NCBI RefSeq assembly: GCF_024448505.1
Contig: NZ_JAMOHV010000004.1
Coordinates: 62,001-126,000 of the forward strand
Direction: 5' to 3'
DNA: 64,000 nucleotides
Source: Stutzerimonas degradans
GTDB lineage: Bacteria; Pseudomonadota; Gammaproteobacteria; Pseudomonadales; Pseudomonadaceae
Below are positions 1 to 9,396 of the stretch, one piece after another. The position numbers and the translations under genes were made by a program. Numbering within the stretch: the first letter of the stretch is position 1; each line of letters begins with the position of its first letter. The notes under the pieces are model-generated. The model searched no databases, was not told the origin of the DNA, and worked only from the letters and a program-made list of their open reading frames with translations.

Positions 1-373
1 CCTGGCCAGGAACGAACAGTGACCACGGCGAGCTGCCTTCGCAACTGACGCGAACCGTGACGCGACCGATCGGTTGCGCGGGGCTCTCGAGCTTGAAGGT
101 GAGTGGCTTGTCGCAACTGGCCAGGCGCAGGCGAGGGTCCAGGCGATTCACTTCGATTTCGTGACGGCCGGCGATGTCGCTACGTCGCAGATAGTCCGTT
201 GTCGCCTGCTCAAGAAACTTTCGAGTCTCGTCGATAAGCTGGTCGGGATGTGACAGAGTCGGCATCTGCTCCGCCAGAGCAGAGGCACTGAGCAGGGCCA
301 GGCACGCAAAGATGGCGAAGCGGCTGCGCGTCGTTTTGGCGGCGTGTCGAAATAATGTCGGTTGAGCATTCAT
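1..373 (-). CDS. flgA: FlgA, flagellar P-ring assembly chaperone (partial, N-terminal part)
   Basis: Translating the complement from the ATG at 373 gives 124 codons that run off the left edge. The start is Met-Asn-Ala-Gln, followed by an export signal with hydrophobic core FAIFACLALLSASALA ending near residue 34. The mature part contains the FlgA-like stretches RLDPRLRLASC and RVSCEGSSPWSLFVPG. FlgA is a periplasmic chaperone that helps FlgI polymerise into the P ring around the rod. The gene is divergent from cheV, with 83 bases between the two starts. In P. aeruginosa flgA also sits beside cheV/cheR, which supports the call. The SAF-like C-terminal domain lies outside the window. Confidence 0.9.
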   Translation of the reverse strand, partial: MNAQPTLFRHAAKTTRSRFAIFACLALLSASALAEQMPTLSHPDQLIDETRKFLEQATTDYLRRSDIAGRHEIEVNRLDPRLRLASCDKPLTFKLESPAQPIGRVTVRVSCEGSSPWSLFVPGQ

Positions 374-456
374 GGCTCGATCCGAAGCAAGGGGCGTGCC
401 CATCGAGCCCGTTTTGGCTTTAGGCAGCGCTGCTGCTAACGCATGAGGATGACGGC

Positions 457-1389
457 ATGGTCGGAGTATTGGATTCGGTTAACCAGAGAACCCAGTTGGT
501 GGGGCAGAACCGTCTGGAGCTGCTGTTGTTCCGCCTCGACGGCGCGCAGCTGTACGGCATCAACGTGTTCAAGGTGAAAGAAGTACTGCAGTGCCCGCGC
601 CTGACCGTCATGCCGCGCTCGACCGCTGTCGTCCGCGGTGTCGCCAATATCCGCGGCAATACGTTGCCGATCCTCGATCTGGCATTGGCCATCGGCAAGC
701 CCGCGCTCGACGATCTGCAGAGCTGCTTTACCATCATCACCGAGTACAACAATCGGACCCTTGGTTTCCTGGTGCGATCAGTCGAGCGCATCGTGAACAT
801 GAACTGGGAGGAAATCCTCCCGCCGCCCAAGGGTGCCGGACGCGATCATTACCTCACGGCAGTGACGCATTTCGACGGGCAGATGGTCGAAATCATCGAC
901 GTGGAAAAGGTTCTGGCCGAAGCCGCGCCGGTTTCGGAAACGGTTTCGGCCGCTGTCATCGATGCTGATGTGCAGGCCCGTGCCGGGTCGTTTCGCGTGC
1001 TGATCGTCGACGACTCCTCCGTCGCGCGTAAGCAGATCATCCGCTGTCTGCAGAATCTGGGCGTAGAGGTGGTGGCGCTCAATGACGGGCGTCAGGCGCT
1101 GAACTATCTGAAGGCAATGGCCGATGAGGGGCGACGTCCGGCCGATGAGTTCATGATGATGATTTCCGATATTGAAATGCCGGAAATGGATGGCTATACC
1201 CTGACTACTGAGGTGCGTCACGACCCGCGTATGCAGGACATGCATATCCTTTTGCATACCTCGCTATCGGGGGTGTTCAACCAGAACATGGTCAAGCGGG
1301 TTGGCGCGGACGATTTTCTTGCCAAATTCCAGCCGGACGATCTGGCCACCCGCGTGGCGGAGCGGATAAAACGTGCGGACGGAAACTGA
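457..1389 (+). CDS. cheV: CheV, chemotaxis coupling protein with receiver domain
   Basis: The protein has 310 residues. A CheW-like coupling domain spans about residues 18-155 and a response-regulator receiver about 178-305. The receiver keeps the acidic pair Asp185-Asp186, the phosphoacceptor Asp238 (in MMISDIEMPEMDG) and the conserved Lys290. CheV links chemoreceptors to CheA, and phosphorylation of its receiver is thought to tune adaptation. The ATG follows GAGGAT with good spacing. cheR begins 36 bases downstream on the same strand, so the two are probably co-transcribed. Confidence 0.95.
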   Translation: MVGVLDSVNQRTQLVGQNRLELLLFRLDGAQLYGINVFKVKEVLQCPRLTVMPRSTAVVRGVANIRGNTLPILDLALAIGKPALDDLQSCFTIITEYNNRTLGFLVRSVERIVNMNWEEILPPPKGAGRDHYLTAVTHFDGQMVEIIDVEKVLAEAAPVSETVSAAVIDADVQARAGSFRVLIVDDSSVARKQIIRCLQNLGVEVVALNDGRQALNYLKAMADEGRRPADEFMMMISDIEMPEMDGYTLTTEVRHDPRMQDMHILLHTSLSGVFNQNMVKRVGADDFLAKFQPDDLATRVAERIKRADGN

Positions 1390-1425
1390 GGCCATGACCT
1401 CTCATTACCAGGGCGGGAGCAATTA

Positions 1426-2250
1426 GTGTCAGGCGATCAGGATTTCGAGCAGTTCCGGGTATTTCTTGAAAAGACGTGCGGCATCCTGCTGGGCAGCAAC
1501 AAGCAGTATCTGGTCTCCAGTCGACTGAACAAGCTGATGGAGCAACAGCACATCACCTCGCTTGGCGAGCTGGTCAGGAAGATTCAGAGCATGCCGCGCT
1601 CGGGCCTGCGCGAGCAGGTCGTCGATGCCATGACGACCAACGAAACCCTGTGGTTTCGCGACACCTATCCCTTTGAGGTTCTCAAGAACCGGGTGCTGCC
1701 CGAGCTGCTCAAGAGTGGCGCGGGCCAGCGGCTGCGGATCTGGTCGGCTGCCTGCTCCTCGGGGCAGGAGCCTTATTCGCTGTCGATGAGTATCGATGAG
1801 TTCGAGCGGGCCAGCCCGAGCCAGCCGCGATTGGGGGTACAGATCGTCGCCACCGAATTGTCTGGAACCATGCTCGCGGCCAGCAAGGCGGCTGAGTATG
1901 ACGGCCTGGCCATCGCCCGCGGCTTGTCCAGCGAGCGTCTGCAGCGCTACTTCGATGTTGCCGCGCCGGGGCGTTGGGCGGTCAAACCGCCTATTCGCGC
2001 ACGCGTCGAGTTCCGGACGCAGAACCTGCTCGACAGCTATGCCGCGCTGGGCAAGTTCGACATCGTGTTCTGCCGTAACGTACTGATCTACTTCTCCGCC
2101 GACGTGAAGAAAGACATCCTTCGCCGTATTCATGCGACGCTCAAGCCCGGCGGTTACCTGTTCCTCGGCGCTTCCGAGGCGCTCAACGGCTTGCCTGAGC
2201 TGTATCAGATGGTTCAGTGCAGCCCGGGCATCATTTATCAGGCGCGATAG
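1426..2250 (+). CDS. cheR: CheR, chemoreceptor glutamate methyltransferase
   Basis: The 274-residue protein starts at GTG. It has the two CheR parts: a helical N-terminal domain (about 1-85, including the TTNETLWFRDTYPF signature at about 70-83) and an S-adenosylmethionine methyltransferase domain (about 90-270) with WSAACSSGQEPYS near 106-118 and the FDIVFCRNVLIYF strand. It methylates receptor glutamates during chemotactic adaptation. No in-frame ATG lies at the expected N-terminus, so GTG is the likely start. It is paired with cheV just before the flg operon. Confidence 0.94.
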   Translation: MSGDQDFEQFRVFLEKTCGILLGSNKQYLVSSRLNKLMEQQHITSLGELVRKIQSMPRSGLREQVVDAMTTNETLWFRDTYPFEVLKNRVLPELLKSGAGQRLRIWSAACSSGQEPYSLSMSIDEFERASPSQPRLGVQIVATELSGTMLAASKAAEYDGLAIARGLSSERLQRYFDVAAPGRWAVKPPIRARVEFRTQNLLDSYAALGKFDIVFCRNVLIYFSADVKKDILRRIHATLKPGGYLFLGASEALNGLPELYQMVQCSPGIIYQAR

Positions 2251-2269
2251 CCTTTGTCGGCGGCAGAAA

Positions 2270-2290
2270 ACCGTCATGCATCATGACGGT
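2270..2290. repeat. Perfect inverted repeat between cheR and flgB
   Basis: Two 9-base arms, ACCGTCATG and CATGACGGT, flank a CAT loop. On the + strand no T-run follows, so it is a poor terminator for cheR. On the complement the hairpin is followed by TTTTC, but no known gene approaches from that side. It may be an operator or a weak bidirectional terminator. It lies about 90 bases upstream of the sigma-54 promoter for flgB. Confidence 0.6.
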
Positions 2291-2382
2291 ACGCGGCAAC
2301 GCAGCGGTAAAGCCTTGCCGCTTTTGACGCCTAAACTGGCGTCGTTCGAAATAAAACCTTATAAATCAATCGGTTGAATAGA

Positions 2383-2398
2383 TGGCATGGGCTTTGCT
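2383..2398 (+). promoter_or_regulatory. Sigma-54 promoter of flgBCDE
   Basis: The sequence TGGCAT-N5-TTGCT matches the -24/-12 consensus TGGCAC-N5-TTGCT at all but one position, and GG and GC are exactly 12 bases apart. It lies 45 bases upstream of the flgB ATG. RpoN control of flgBCDE with an enhancer-binding activator such as FleQ/FleR is established for P. aeruginosa. Confidence 0.85.
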
Positions 2399-2442
2399 CA
2401 AGTTTGCGCCAGCAGACTTGTATCCGGCAGAGGCCCAGATCC

Positions 2443-2847
2443 ATGAGCATCAGTTTCGACAAAGCACTCGGCATTCACGAGAAGGCGCTTGGTTTTCGTG
2501 CACAGCGTGCCGAGGTGCTGGCCAACAACATCGCCAACGCCGATACGCCCAACTACAAGGCGCGTGATCTGGACTTCGGCGCCGTTTTGGCGGCGCAGGC
2601 CGCACGCGGTGAGGGCAGCTTCGCCACGCGTACCACCGACGCCCGGCACATCGCCGCCGAAGGACTGGAGATCGCCGATCCCTCGTTGCGCTTTCGCACA
2701 CCGGCGCATGCCTCGCTCGATCAGAACACCGTCGATCTGCAGATAGAGCAATCCAACTACGCGCAGAACGCCGTCGATTTTCAGGCGAGCTTCACCCTGC
2801 TCAACAGTAAGTTCCGCGGGCTGATGAGCGCCCTGCGTGGCGAATAA
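2443..2847 (+). CDS. flgB: FlgB, flagellar proximal rod protein
   Basis: The 134-residue protein begins MSISFDKALGIHEKAL. The longer reading frame open from 2374 would begin inside the sigma-54 promoter, so the ATG at 2443 is preferred. The N-terminal rod signature ANNIANADTPNYKARD lies at about 28-43, and the C-terminal helix typical of axial proteins is present. FlgB forms part of the proximal rod through the cell envelope. It is the first gene of flgBCDE, and flgC starts 11 bases after its stop. Confidence 0.95.
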   Translation: MSISFDKALGIHEKALGFRAQRAEVLANNIANADTPNYKARDLDFGAVLAAQAARGEGSFATRTTDARHIAAEGLEIADPSLRFRTPAHASLDQNTVDLQIEQSNYAQNAVDFQASFTLLNSKFRGLMSALRGE

Positions 2848-2858
2848 GGAGTCCAGCC

Positions 2859-3302
2859 ATGTCCCTGAGTAATGTCTTCAACATCGCTGGTAGCGGCATG
2901 AGTGCGCAAAGCACGCGCCTCAACACCATCTCCAGCAATATCGCCAACGCCGAGACGGTGTCGTCCAGCGTCGATGAGACCTACCGGGCTCGTCACCCAG
3001 TGTTCGCCACCATGCTGCAGCAGGCCAGCGGCGCGCCGAACGAGTCATTGTTCGCCGATCAGGACCAGGCCGGCGTCGGTGTGCAGGTGCTTGGTGTGGT
3101 CGAGGACCAGAGCGAGCTGCAGGCCCGTTATGAGCCCAATCACCCGGCGGCCGACGACAAGGGCTACGTCTACTACCCGAACGTCAACGTGGTAGAGGAG
3201 ATGGCCGACATGATTTCCGCCAGCCGCGCGTTCCAGACCAATGCCGAGCTGATGAACACGGCCAAGACCATGTTGCAGAAAGTGCTGACACTGGGTCAGT
3301 AA
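2859..3302 (+). CDS. flgC: FlgC, flagellar proximal rod protein
   Basis: The 147-residue protein has the rod/hook N-terminal motif LNTISSNIANAETV and the C-terminal YPNVNVVEEMADMISASRAF helix shared by rod and hook proteins. It assembles with FlgB and FlgF into the proximal rod. AAGGAG immediately upstream is a strong ribosome binding site. It sits between flgB and flgD with short gaps, consistent with one operon. The length is normal for the family. Confidence 0.95.
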   Translation: MSLSNVFNIAGSGMSAQSTRLNTISSNIANAETVSSSVDETYRARHPVFATMLQQASGAPNESLFADQDQAGVGVQVLGVVEDQSELQARYEPNHPAADDKGYVYYPNVNVVEEMADMISASRAFQTNAELMNTAKTMLQKVLTLGQ

Positions 3303-3314
3303 GGGAGCCTTTTG

Positions 3315-3998
3315 ATGAGCACAACAAGCGGCGTTGGCGGTACCGGCTCGATACTGGATCAGTACCAGTTCGGCAAGGACCGTGAGGTCAAGGGCGAAGA
3401 GCTCGGCAAGAACGAGTTCCTCGAACTGCTGGTCGCGCAGATGAACAACCAGAATCCGCTGGAACCGCAGGAGAACGGCGAGTTCATCGGCCAGCTGGCG
3501 CAGTTCAGCACCGTCGAGGGCGTCGAAAAACTGAATTCCAGCATGGAGACCATCCTCTCCGGCTACCAGTCGTCGCAAGCGTTGCAGGCATCGTCGCTGG
3601 TAGGGCGCAAGGTCATCGTGCCGACCGACAAGGCGGTGGTCGACACCAGCGAAACCTTCAAAGCCAGTCTGGTGCTGCCAACGTCGAGCAGCAACGTGTT
3701 CGTCAACATCTACGACAGCACCGGCGCTTCGGTCAGTCGCGTCAACCTCGGGCAGCAGCAGGCCGGCAACGTCTCCTTCATGTGGGACGGCAAGGATGCC
3801 AGCGGCAAAACCTTGCCGCCCGGCACCTACAAGTTCGAGGCGCAGGCTACCTACGACGGCGAAACGAAGGGGCTGTACACCCTGCTTCCGGCCAATGTGG
3901 ACAGCGTCACGCTCGGGCAGAACGGCGGGGAGCTGATGCTCAACCTGGCCGGTATCGGCAGCATCGGGCTTTCCCAGGTCCAGGTCATCGGACAATAA
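3315..3998 (+). CDS. flgD: FlgD, hook assembly cap/scaffold protein
   Basis: The 227-residue protein has the FlgD N-terminal signature KNEFLELLVAQMNNQNPLEP at about 33-52, then the FLN-like and tudor-like C-terminal region with MWDGKDASGKTLPPGTYKF. FlgD caps the growing hook and directs FlgE polymerisation, then is discarded. A TTG lies one codon upstream of the ATG at 3315. The ATG is preferred and is preceded by AAGGGAG. flgE starts 30 bases downstream. Confidence 0.95.
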   Translation: MSTTSGVGGTGSILDQYQFGKDREVKGEELGKNEFLELLVAQMNNQNPLEPQENGEFIGQLAQFSTVEGVEKLNSSMETILSGYQSSQALQASSLVGRKVIVPTDKAVVDTSETFKASLVLPTSSSNVFVNIYDSTGASVSRVNLGQQQAGNVSFMWDGKDASGKTLPPGTYKFEAQATYDGETKGLYTLLPANVDSVTLGQNGGELMLNLAGIGSIGLSQVQVIGQ

Positions 3999-4028
3999 CC
4001 GCCGGCACCCGGCGAAAGGAGCGATTCA

Positions 4029-5720
4029 ATGTCCTTCAATATCGGTCTCAGCGGCCTGCGTGCCGCGAGCAAGGATCTCAACGTCACCGGCAACAACATC
4101 GCCAACGCCGGCACGGTCGGCTTCAAGCAGTCGCGTGCGGAGTTTTCCGATGTGTATGCCGCTTCCGTCATGGGGACCGGCAAGAACCCGCAAGGCAGCG
4201 GTGTGCTGATGTCGAACATTTCCCAGCAGTTCAACCAGGGCAACATCAACTACACGCAGAACGCTCTGGATCTGGCGATCAACGGCAACGGCTTCTTCCA
4301 GGTCAGTAACAACGGTGCCATGAGCTATACCCGCGCGGGCTACTTCGGCACCGACCGCACCGGGTTTCTGGTCGATAACTTCGGTTACAAGCTGCAGGGC
4401 TATCCGGTCGATGCGAACGGCAATCTGCAGAGCGGCGTCGTTGGCGATCTGCAGGTGCAGACCACCAACCAGGCACCGAAGGCGACCAGCCAGATCACCA
4501 CGGCGTTCAACCTGAATTCGACGCAGACGTCGCCGGCGACTTGGCAGGCTGCATTTAATGGTGCGGCATTAGCGGAACTGAGGGCGCAGCCGGGTAGCAT
4601 GGCCCTCTCGAGCAGCCAGATAGATGATGTTGCGTTTGACCCCGTCGCCTGGCAATCCGACTTGTCAACGGCAGCACCCGGCGCGGGCGATTTTTTTCTC
4701 GCTAAATTGAAAGGTATCTATAGCGAGCCGAGCAGGACGCCCTTTGAGGATGGTGCTGGTAATCTCGTTGACTCCGCGGGGTATGAAGCGGCCATCAAAG
4801 CGGCAATTCGGTCTGCCATGAATGCAGCCGATACAGCGGTCTTGGCTGATTCTGTTGCGGTTGCGTCAGTTGAAAGTATTGCTCTTCCTGCTGCGGCGCT
4901 GACATTTGATCCGGCGGATCCGACTACATATAACAGCTCTACCTCGCTTAACATCTATGACTCGCAAGGCAACGCGCATGTCATGACGCAGTATTTCGTC
5001 AAGACCGGCGCTAATACGTGGGATATGAAGGTTCTGGTTGATGGGCGCAATCCGGCCGATCCGGCGGGCGAGCCTCTGCCATACGTGATGGGGCTGACCT
5101 TCAACTCCGCTGGCGCGCTGACGACTGTTAGTGATGACGGCTCGGGGCTGTTTTCTGTCGATGCTGCCACCAAGAAGGTCACTCTCAACGCGGCGACCGG
5201 CAATCCGCCTACCGGTGGTTGGGTGCCGGCCATTGCCGATGGCGCTAACTGGAGCTGGAACGGCGCCCTGGCCAACCCGGGTGGCATCGTCCTCGACTTC
5301 TCCAAGTCCTCGCAGTACGCCAGTACCTTTGCGGTAAACAGCGTGGCTCAGGACGGTTACACCACCGGCGAGCTGGCCGGCCTGGAAATCGACGACACCG
5401 GCGTGATCTTTGCGCGTTACACCAACGGCCAGTCCAAGGTGCAGGGGCAGATTGTGCTGGCCAACTTTGCCAACGTGCAGGGCCTGACTCCGGTGGGCAA
5501 GACGCAGTGGGTGCAGTCGTTCGAATCCGGTGAGCCGGTGGTGGGCACGCCGATGTCCGGCACCCTCGGGGCGCTGCAGGCCGGTGCGCTGGAAGACTCC
5601 AACGTCGAACTGTCCGACCAGCTGGTCAACCTGATCGTCGCCCAGCGCAACTATCAGGCGAATGCCAAGACCATCGAAACGGAAAGCGCGATCACTCAGA
5701 CCATCATCAACCTGCGCTGA
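4029..5720 (+). CDS. flgE: FlgE, flagellar hook protein with an enlarged variable domain
   Basis: The 563-residue protein has conserved ends: N-terminal [20 protein letters not shown] and C-terminal [20 protein letters not shown]. It builds the hook, the universal joint of the flagellum. It is about 100 residues longer than the roughly 460-residue P. aeruginosa FlgE as I remember it. The extra length falls in the surface-exposed middle. The DNA from about 4530 to 4960 is visibly richer in A and T and uses codons that are rare in its neighbours. AAAGGAG precedes the ATG. A terminator about 55 bases downstream ends the flgBCDE unit. Confidence 0.95.
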   Translation: MSFNIGLSGLRAASKDLNVTGNNIANAGTVGFKQSRAEFSDVYAASVMGTGKNPQGSGVLMSNISQQFNQGNINYTQNALDLAINGNGFFQVSNNGAMSYTRAGYFGTDRTGFLVDNFGYKLQGYPVDANGNLQSGVVGDLQVQTTNQAPKATSQITTAFNLNSTQTSPATWQAAFNGAALAELRAQPGSMALSSSQIDDVAFDPVAWQSDLSTAAPGAGDFFLAKLKGIYSEPSRTPFEDGAGNLVDSAGYEAAIKAAIRSAMNAADTAVLADSVAVASVESIALPAAALTFDPADPTTYNSSTSLNIYDSQGNAHVMTQYFVKTGANTWDMKVLVDGRNPADPAGEPLPYVMGLTFNSAGALTTVSDDGSGLFSVDAATKKVTLNAATGNPPTGGWVPAIADGANWSWNGALANPGGIVLDFSKSSQYASTFAVNSVAQDGYTTGELAGLEIDDTGVIFARYTNGQSKVQGQIVLANFANVQGLTPVGKTQWVQSFESGEPVVGTPMSGTLGALQAGALEDSNVELSDQLVNLIVAQRNYQANAKTIETESAITQTIINLR

Positions 5721-5774
5721 GGTTGAGAGGCAAGCGGCTTGCCGCCACCGGCAGGATTCCGCCGCTTCCTCGAT

Positions 5775-5804
5775 CGAAGGCCCGCAAGGGCCTTCGTCGT
5801 TTCT
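5775..5804 (+). terminator. Rho-independent terminator after flgE
   Basis: Nine-base arms CGAAGGCCC and GGGCCTTCG flank a GCAA tetraloop, followed by TCGTTTCT. It lies between flgE and the sigma-54 promoter for flgF and separates the two flagellar operons. Confidence 0.85.
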
Positions 5805-5848
5805 GAAAAACGCTTCCGATTCAATGGCTTGGGCGGTTATGGTCGCGG

Positions 5849-5864
5849 TGGCACGCGCCTTGCT
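5849..5864 (+). promoter_or_regulatory. Sigma-54 promoter of flgFGHIJKL
   Basis: TGGCAC-N5-TTGCT is an exact match to the -24/-12 consensus with correct 12-base spacing between GG and GC. It lies 54 bases upstream of the flgF ATG. It should start the operon for distal rod, ring and hook-junction proteins. Confidence 0.9.
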
Positions 5865-5917
5865 ATCTCGATGTCAACAGAATGGCGAGTGTCAATCTCG
5901 CGTCTTGGAGTTTGCTG

Positions 5918-6658
5918 ATGGACAAGATGCTCTACGTGGCCATGACCGGCGCCAGCCAGAACGCGCGGGCACAGCAGGCCCATGCGAACAACCTGGCGAA
6001 CATCTCCACCACCGGATTTCGGCGGGATTTCGAGCAGGCGCGTTCGATGCAGGTGTTCGGCGACAGTTTCCCGGCGCGTGTCTACGCGATGACCGAGCGC
6101 CCGGGTACGGACTTTACCGCCGGCGCGCTACAGGAAACCGGGCGCGATCTGGATGTCGCCATCGAAGGCGAAGGCTGGATCGCGGTTCAGGCGCCCGATG
6201 GTGGCGAAGCCTACGTGCGCACCGGCAGCTTGAATATCGATGTGCTCGGCGTGCTGCGTACCGCCGATGGCATGCCGGTGATGGGCAACGGCGGGCCGAT
6301 CGCCATTCCGCCCGAGGAAAAGGTCGACATCGGTCAGGACGGCACCATCAGCATCCGCGCTCTGGGCGAAGACCCGAACGTGGTCGTCACTGTCGATCGC
6401 CTGAAACTTGTCAATCCCGATCCGCAGCAGCTGGAGAAGGGCACCGATGGGCTGATCCGCATGAAGGGCGGCCAGCCAGTGGAGGCCGACGCAGGCGTGC
6501 GCGTGACCTCGGGCTTCCTCGAGGCGAGCAATGTGAATGCGGTGGCCGAAATGACATCCATGCTGGCGCTGTCGCGCCAGTTCGAACTGCACGTGAAGAT
6601 GATGCGCACCGCCGAGGATGATGCGGCTGCGATGGCTCGCGTCCTGCAAATCAGCTAA
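5918..6658 (+). CDS. flgF: FlgF, flagellar proximal rod protein
   Basis: The ATG at 5918 gives 246 residues beginning MDKMLYVAMTGASQNARAQQ, the usual FlgF start, and TTGGAG lies upstream. An earlier in-frame ATG at 5882 would add 12 residues that do not fit the family and would sit almost on the promoter. The axial-protein motifs ANNLANISTTGFRRDF (N-terminal) and EASNVNAVAEMTSMLALSRQFE (C-terminal) are present. FlgF is a rod component and is the first gene of the second flagellar operon. Confidence 0.94.
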   Translation: MDKMLYVAMTGASQNARAQQAHANNLANISTTGFRRDFEQARSMQVFGDSFPARVYAMTERPGTDFTAGALQETGRDLDVAIEGEGWIAVQAPDGGEAYVRTGSLNIDVLGVLRTADGMPVMGNGGPIAIPPEEKVDIGQDGTISIRALGEDPNVVVTVDRLKLVNPDPQQLEKGTDGLIRMKGGQPVEADAGVRVTSGFLEASNVNAVAEMTSMLALSRQFELHVKMMRTAEDDAAAMARVLQIS

Positions 6659-6700
6659 CACCAGCGCGTCGCGTCCGCTCGACGCACGAGGAGAAAGCAC

Positions 6701-7486
6701 ATGCTTCCAGCACTTTGGGTCAGCAAGACCGGTTTGTCCGCCCAGGACATGAACCTGACGACCATCTCGAACAACCTGGCCAACGTCTCGACCACCGGCT
6801 TCAAGCGTGATCGTGCCGAGTTCCAGGACCTGCTCTATCAGATCCGTCGCCAGCCCGGCGGGCAGTCCAGCCAGGACAGCGAGCTGCCGTCCGGCCTGCA
6901 ACTGGGTACCGGGGTACGCATCACCGGCACGCAGAAGATCTTTACCACCGGCAGCCTGCAGACCACCGAACAGCCGCTCGACATGGCGATCAACGGGCGC
7001 GGCTTCTTCCAGGTGCTGCTGCCTGACGGCACCGTGTCCTACACCCGCGACGGTAGCTTCCACCTGAGCTCCGACGGCCAGATCGTCACCTCCAACGGCT
7101 ATTCGCTGGAACCTGCCATTGTCGTGCCGCCGGAAACCCAGACTTTCACCGTCGGCGAAGACGGCACCGTCTCGGTGACTATGCTGGGCAATGCGCAGCC
7201 GCAGATCATCGGCAATATCCAGACGGCTGACTTCATCAACCCGGCCGGCCTGCAGGCGATGGGCAGCAACCTGTTCCTGGAGACCGCGGCCAGCGGCGCG
7301 CCGCAGATCAGTACGCCGGGCCTCAACGGCCTGGGTACGGTGCTGCAAAACACCCTGGAAAACTCCAACGTCAGCGTGGTGGAGGAGCTGGTCAACATGA
7401 TCACCACCCAGCGCGCCTACGAGATGAACTCCAAGGTCATCTCCACCGCCGACCAGATGCTGTCGTTCGTTACCCAGCAGTTGTAA
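6701..7486 (+). CDS. flgG: FlgG, flagellar distal rod protein
   Basis: The 261-residue protein has [25 protein letters not shown] written in shortened form as the N-terminal [19 protein letters not shown] signature, and the C-terminal [20 protein letters not shown] helix. FlgG forms the distal rod that passes through the P and L rings. GAGGAG precedes the ATG. The length matches the family norm of about 260. The gene is followed by flgH after an 83-base gap with no clear promoter. Confidence 0.96.
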   Translation: MLPALWVSKTGLSAQDMNLTTISNNLANVSTTGFKRDRAEFQDLLYQIRRQPGGQSSQDSELPSGLQLGTGVRITGTQKIFTTGSLQTTEQPLDMAINGRGFFQVLLPDGTVSYTRDGSFHLSSDGQIVTSNGYSLEPAIVVPPETQTFTVGEDGTVSVTMLGNAQPQIIGNIQTADFINPAGLQAMGSNLFLETAASGAPQISTPGLNGLGTVLQNTLENSNVSVVEELVNMITTQRAYEMNSKVISTADQMLSFVTQQL

Positions 7487-7569
7487 GTCGCGTTAACCGT
7501 TGTTGCAGGGCATGGATAGCTCGCTGTGTCCGAAGTCGTTTCAGTGGCCCTGTCCGGGCTGAGGTGTGT

Positions 7570-8268
7570 ATGAGCCGCTTGTTGACCGTTGTTGTCTCGA
7601 TATCGTCCGCGCTGGCCCTGGCCGGCTGCGTGGCGCCGGCGCCCAAGCCGAACGATCCGTACTATGCGCCGGTGCTGCCGCGTACGCCGCTGCCGGCGGC
7701 GCAGAACAACGGTGCGATCTATCAGGCCGGTTTCGAGACCAACCTCTACGACGACCGCAAGGCCTTCCGGGTGGGCGACATCATCACCATCACCCTCAAC
7801 GAGCGGACCCAGGCGAGCAAGAATGCCTCGTCGCAGATTTCCAAGGACAGCAGCGCCAACATCGGCCTGGGCTCGCTGTTCGGCGGTGGCGTTTCGATGG
7901 GCAATCCGCTGACCGGCAACAAGATGACGCTCGGCGCCGAATACGAGGCTGAGCGTGACACCTCCGGCTCCGGTCAGGCGGGGCAGAGCAACAGCCTCTC
8001 CGGCTCGATCACGGTGACCGTCTCGGAGGTGCTGCCCAACGGTATCCTCGCGGTGCGCGGTGAGAAGTGGATGACGCTCAACACCGGCGACGAGCTGGTG
8101 CGCATCGCCGGCCTGGTGCGGGCCGACGACATCACCACGGACAACACCGTGCCTTCGACACGGATTGCCGACGCGCGCATCACCTATTCGGGCACGGGTG
8201 CCTTCGCCGACGCGAGCCAGCCGGGTTGGCTGGATCGCTTCTTCATCAGCCCGCTGTGGCCGTTCTGA
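7570..8268 (+). CDS. flgH: FlgH, flagellar L-ring lipoprotein
   Basis: The ATG at 7570 gives 232 residues. A type II signal ends in the lipobox Leu-Ala-Gly-Cys with Cys20 as the predicted lipidation site. A GTG two codons earlier (7564) keeps the same frame but is a worse start. FlgH family blocks such as [18 protein letters not shown] and [16 protein letters not shown] are present. FlgH forms the L ring in the outer membrane that seals the rod. flgI begins 14 bases after the stop. Confidence 0.95.
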   Translation: MSRLLTVVVSISSALALAGCVAPAPKPNDPYYAPVLPRTPLPAAQNNGAIYQAGFETNLYDDRKAFRVGDIITITLNERTQASKNASSQISKDSSANIGLGSLFGGGVSMGNPLTGNKMTLGAEYEAERDTSGSGQAGQSNSLSGSITVTVSEVLPNGILAVRGEKWMTLNTGDELVRIAGLVRADDITTDNTVPSTRIADARITYSGTGAFADASQPGWLDRFFISPLWPF

Positions 8269-8282
8269 CCGGAGGCTGTTCC

Positions 8283-9383
8283 ATGATGCGCAAAATCTTC
8301 GTGCTGCTCGGCCTGCTCGGCCTGGCCATGACCGCCCAGGCCGAGCGCCTCAAGGACGTCGCCACCATCAACGGCGTGCGCGCCAACCAGCTGGTCGGCT
8401 ACGGACTGGTGGTCGGCCTGAACGGCAGCGGCGACCAGACTACACAGACGCCGTTCACCGTGCAGACGTTCAACAACATGCTGGCGCAGTTCGGCATCAA
8501 AGTGCCGGCCGGCGGCAACGTGCAGCTGAAGAACGTCGCGGCGGTTTCCATTCACGCCGAGTTGCCGCCATTCGCCAAGCCTGGGCAGACCATCGACATC
8601 ACCGTGTCCTCTATCGGTAACGCCAAGAGCCTGCGCGGCGGCAGCCTGCTGATGGCGCCGCTCAAGGGCATCGACGGCAACGTCTACGCCATCGCGCAGG
8701 GCAATCTGGTGGTCGGCGGTTTCGATGCCAGCGGCGCCGACGGCTCACGGGTCACCGTCAACGTACCGTCGGCCGGGCGAATTCCGGGAGGGGCGACCGT
8801 CGAACGGCAGGTGCCGAGTGCCTTCAACCAAGGCAACACGCTGACGCTCAACCTCAATCGACCGGACTTCACCACGGCGAAGAATATCGTCGACCAGATC
8901 AATGACCTACTCGGCCCAGGCGTGGCGCAGGCGCTGGATGGCGGCTCCATCAGCGTCAGCGCGCCGCTGGACCCGAGCCAGCGAGTGGATTACCTGTCGA
9001 TCCTGGAGAATCTCGAGGTTGACGTCGGCCAGGCGGTGGCCAAGGTCATCATCAATTCGCGCACCGGCACCATCGTCATCGGTCAGAACGTGCGCGTGCA
9101 GCCAGCCGCCGTCACCCACGGCAGCCTGACGGTGACCATTACCGAGGATCCGCAGGTTAGCCAGCCGGAGGCGTTCTCCGCTGGGCAGACCGCGGTGGTG
9201 CCCAACTCCCGGGTGCAGGCCGAAGAGGAAGCCAAGCCGATGTTCAAGTTTGGTCCCGGCACCACGCTGGACGAGATCGTGCGTGCGGTGAACCAGGTCG
9301 GCGCGGCGCCCAGCGACCTTATGGCGATTCTCGAGGCGCTCAAGCAGGCCGGTGCATTGCAGGCCGATCTGATCGTGATCTAA
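8283..9383 (+). CDS. flgI: FlgI, flagellar P-ring protein
   Basis: The 366-residue protein starts with two Met codons (8283 and 8286), then a signal peptide cleaved after MTAQA, giving a mature start at [13 protein letters not shown]. The FlgI blocks [19 protein letters not shown] and [18 protein letters not shown] are present. FlgI polymerises in the periplasm around the rod, helped by FlgA. The frame is open further upstream into flgH, but ACCGGAGG just before 8283 fixes the start. Confidence 0.95.
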   Translation: MMRKIFVLLGLLGLAMTAQAERLKDVATINGVRANQLVGYGLVVGLNGSGDQTTQTPFTVQTFNNMLAQFGIKVPAGGNVQLKNVAAVSIHAELPPFAKPGQTIDITVSSIGNAKSLRGGSLLMAPLKGIDGNVYAIAQGNLVVGGFDASGADGSRVTVNVPSAGRIPGGATVERQVPSAFNQGNTLTLNLNRPDFTTAKNIVDQINDLLGPGVAQALDGGSISVSAPLDPSQRVDYLSILENLEVDVGQAVAKVIINSRTGTIVIGQNVRVQPAAVTHGSLTVTITEDPQVSQPEAFSAGQTAVVPNSRVQAEEEAKPMFKFGPGTTLDEIVRAVNQVGAAPSDLMAILEALKQAGALQADLIVI

Positions 9384-9396
9384 GGGTTTAACGGAT

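Noticed and set aside
414-430. Possible sigma-54 site upstream of cheV
   Set aside because: The GG and GC elements are spaced 11 bases instead of 12 and the rest does not match.
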